A stretch of 64,000 bases of DNA. Origin: Elusimicrobiota bacterium. Its GTDB lineage: Bacteria; Elusimicrobiota; Elusimicrobia; UBA1565; UBA9628. Below, in pieces: positions 60,792 to 64,000 of the stretch; positions within the stretch are counted from its first letter, which is position 1; the number at the start of each line of letters is the position of its first letter. The translations under genes and the position numbers were made by a program. The notes beneath the pieces were generated by a model. It was given only the letters and a program-made list of their open reading frames with translations, ran no database searches and was not told the origin of the DNA. Location of the stretch: assembly GCA_016194705.1 (NCBI GenBank), contig JACQAZ010000022.1:1-64000 (forward strand), written 5' to 3'.

Positions 60792-62229
60792 GGGGCTAGA
60801 AAGAGCAGATAGACGCCCGCGAGCGCGATGTTGGCGAACGACCACGGGAGCAAGAATTTCCAGTTGAAGTCCATCAGCTGGTCGACGCGGAAGCGCGGGA
60901 AGGTCCAGCGGAACCAGATGAACACGAACATCATCAGCATGGCCTTGGCCAGCATCCAGATCCAGCTCGGGACCCAGTGGTCGAAGAAGAAGGGAGAGGC
61001 GCCGCCGCCCATGAAGAAGGTCGCCAGCAGGAAGGACGCCAGCAGGACGTAGCCGTATTCCGTCAGGAAGAAGATCGACCACTTCATGCCAGAATATTCC
61101 GTGTGGAAGCCCGCGACGAGCTCCGACTCGGCCTCGGCGATGTCGAAAGGGACGCGGTTGGTCTCGGCCACGGAGGCGATCAGGAAGATCACGAAAGCGA
61201 GCTGGCCGACGACGGGATAGAAGAGGTACCACTTGGGCAGCCCGTGCCAATAGCCGGCCTGCGCCTGCGAGATCACGGCGAGGTCCAGGGAGCCCGCGAA
61301 CATGATGACGGGAACCACGGCGAAGCCGCGCGGCAGCTCGTAGCTGACGATCTGGGCGGCCGAGCGCAGGCCGCCGAGCAGCGAGTACTTGTTGCCCGAC
61401 GCCCAGCCGGCCATCACGATCCCGATGACCGAGATGCCGGAGACGGCGAAGATGTAGAGGGTTCCGATGTCGACGTTGGCCGCCGCGAGGTCCTTGCCGA
61501 AGGAGACAGGCGTGAAGGCGATGATGACGGGCGCGACCACGATCCCGGGCGCCAGGGCGTGGATCCAGGAGTCGGCGGCTGCCGGAGTGATGTCTTCCTT
61601 TAATAGGAGCTTGATGCCGTCGACCAAGGTCTGGGCCCAGCCGTGGAAGTTCCAGCCTTCGACGAGGTTCCCCGAATAGACCGGGCCCAGCCTTGACTGC
61701 ATGTGCGCGGAGATCTTGCGCTCCCACCAGATGGCCCAGAGGCCGTTGATGAGCACGATGTGCAGGACGATCAAGAGCTTGATCGCGATCCAGAGGCCTT
61801 CCGCGACCATGGGCGGCAGGCTCAAATGGACCGCGGGTCCCGCCAGCAGGAACTTGGGGAAGTCCGCCCCGTACAAGATCCGGTAGAGTTTGTCCCCCCA
61901 GTAGGAGAGCTCGCCGATCAGCGCGCCGCCTCCGAAAATCGTGATCAGTATGCCGGCGAGAATCCCAGCCGAGAGGGCGTAGCCGGGCCGGGACCAGGGG
62001 TTCTTCCAAAGCTCGGTCGGCCAGTACCGTGTGTTCTTGAGCAGGATGCCGTTCTTCTCGTTGAAAACGGGATCGGGGATGACGACTTTCGGCTTTGGAG
62101 CGGGCTTAGGAACGGCAGCCGCGGCTGGCGCCGCGGGCCCTGCGACAGCAGGCGAGGGCGTCGTCGCAGGGTTGTTTGTCGGGGCTGACTCCGCGGGCTT
62201 TTCTTCGGGCTTATCGTTGACGGGGTCGG

Positions 62230-62233
<4 letters not shown>
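60788..62233 (-). CDS. nuoH: NADH-quinone oxidoreductase subunit H with N-terminal extension
   Basis: The 481-residue quinone-site subunit starts at an ATG overlapping the nuoD stop (ATGA). The core has WERKISAHMQSRLGP, KLLLKEDITP, SVAETNRVPFDIAEAESELVAGFHTEYSG and FRWTFPRFRVDQLM. Before the first helix there is an unusual tail of about 50 residues rich in Ala and Pro, which makes this longer than usual (about 330-430). A further insert precedes the WERK helix. The tail is probably cytoplasmic and flexible. Confidence 0.92.
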
Positions 62234-63359
<1,126 letters not shown>

Positions 63360-63363
<4 letters not shown>

Positions 63364-63929
63364 TCGTCGTACTTGTCCTTAATATGGACATAGTCCTTGC
63401 GCAGGGGATGACCCTGGGTGAATTCCGGGGTCAATATCTTGATCAAATTAGGATGGCCTTCGAAGCGGATGCCCATGAGGTCGTAGAGCTCGCGCTCCTG
63501 CCAATCGGCGGATTTGAACAGGCCGGTCAGGCTCGGCACCCGGGCGTTCTCCCGGGCGATCTCGAGGCGGAGGAACAGGCGCGCGCGCTCCGGGATGTTG
63601 CCGAACAGCCAGAGCACGCCGAACATCGGCCGATAATTGTAGCCCGGAGTGGCGGTCGGGATGCTTTGCGGCGTGGCTCCCTCGGCCAGGAAGACGTTGG
63701 GATTGGGGTTGCGGATGTAGCCCTCGGGCTTGACTGCGCCGAGCCAGTCGGTGGCGCTGATCATCTCGAGATAATCGAAGCCGAGATCGTCCTTGAGGAC
63801 CTTCGCCGAGGGGATGAGATCGTCGGCGGAGCCCATGCGCATGGTGAGGTAATCCTTGACGGGCGCCGCGGCCTTTTCGAGGTGGGGCAGCTTGGCCGCC
63901 AGCTTCGAGAGCAGGTCTTCCTGGGTCAT
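63360..63929 (-). CDS. nuoC: NADH-quinone oxidoreductase subunit C
   Basis: The 189-residue 30-kDa-type subunit has VPSLTGLFKSADWQERELYDLMGIRFEGHPNL split as VPSLTGLFKSADWQERE, YDLMGIRFEGHPNL and GHPLRKDY, all diagnostic of NuoC. An insert PEGYIRNPNPNVFLAEGA in the N-terminal half is unusual. It overlaps nuoB and nuoD by four bases each. Confidence 0.93.
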
Positions 63930-64000
63930 CCGATCTCGATCCTGGGCCCCGCTTCCGGAGGAAGATTCGGCTCGTTGTTGGGCGTGGAGGACAAGATGTC
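63926..64000 (-). CDS. nuoB: NADH-quinone oxidoreductase subunit B, C-terminal end (5' part outside window)
   Basis: Twenty-four codons and a TGA are visible, ending PPEAGPRIEIG; the stop overlaps the nuoC start (ATGA). No diagnostic cysteine is within the fragment, so the call rests on position: nuoB precedes nuoC-D in nearly all such clusters. Confidence 0.65.
   Translation of the reverse strand, partial: DILSSTPNNEPNLPPEAGPRIEIG

Overview
The window is GC-rich, densely packed bacterial DNA from a Gram-negative organism: signal peptides, lipoboxes, a beta-barrel-like protein and a membrane respiratory complex are all present. The gene set (a nuo cluster lacking E, F and G, an Npt-type nucleotide transporter, several secreted proteins of no recognised family) would fit an uncultured lineage such as Elusimicrobiota. 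That placement is an inference; nothing seen here is diagnostic.

Layout. 1-5 kb: the end of an infB-rbfA-truB-ribF translation/cofactor operon, followed by a membrane-embedded spermidine-synthase-like protein and a tiny four-cysteine membrane peptide. 5-7.2 kb: a secreted HEAT-like protein and a likely outer-membrane protein. 7.2-7.9 kb: an AbrB/RelE-type toxin-antitoxin pair with a clear promoter and operator. 7.9-11.7 kb: a complete potABCD polyamine importer. 11.8-17.6 kb: a secreted HEARH-motif protein, a two-component system, uridine kinase and a beta-propeller-like protein. 17.7-21.1 kb: a fused LplT-Aas phospholipid acyltransferase. 21.2-24.3 kb: a lower-GC accessory stretch of small genes separated by long imperfect hairpins, one of them resembling a 59-base integron attC site. 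24.4-28.3 kb: an Npt-like transporter and an ankyrin-caspase lipoprotein.

28.3-45.8 kb and 47.3-50.1 kb hold nitrogen catabolism. There are four class III aminotransferases (PatA-, GabT-, RocD- and AGXT2-like), two semialdehyde dehydrogenases and a lysine-6-dehydrogenase-like enzyme. The whole reductive pyrimidine pathway is also here: PreT/PreA, dihydropyrimidinase, beta-ureidopropionase, an NCS1 permease and a beta-alanine aminotransferase. With PotABCD this describes a cell that imports polyamines and pyrimidines and converts them to GABA/succinate and beta-alanine/malonic semialdehyde. An AT-richer HEPN plus Cas2-like pair sits inside the pyrimidine block. 50.1-54.6 kb carries a DUF350 protein, a transglutaminase-like protein and a class III cyclase fused to a Ser/Thr kinase. 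54.6-64.0 kb is nuoB-C-D-H-I-J-K-L-M-N on the minus strand, truncated in nuoB by the window end.

The most unusual feature is in the gaps around two short tRNA genes (33872-33942 and 44655-44725). Each tRNA is followed within about 20 bases by a near-consensus sigma70 promoter (17-base spacer), a short RNA whose first 14-15 bases are perfectly antisense to the anticodon arm of that same tRNA, and an intrinsic terminator with a GGCC-type stem. A third unit of the same build, without an adjacent tRNA, lies at 34069-34188. I know of no described system like this. Separately, many genes have a -10 box 5-8 bases before the start codon, suggesting widespread leaderless transcription.
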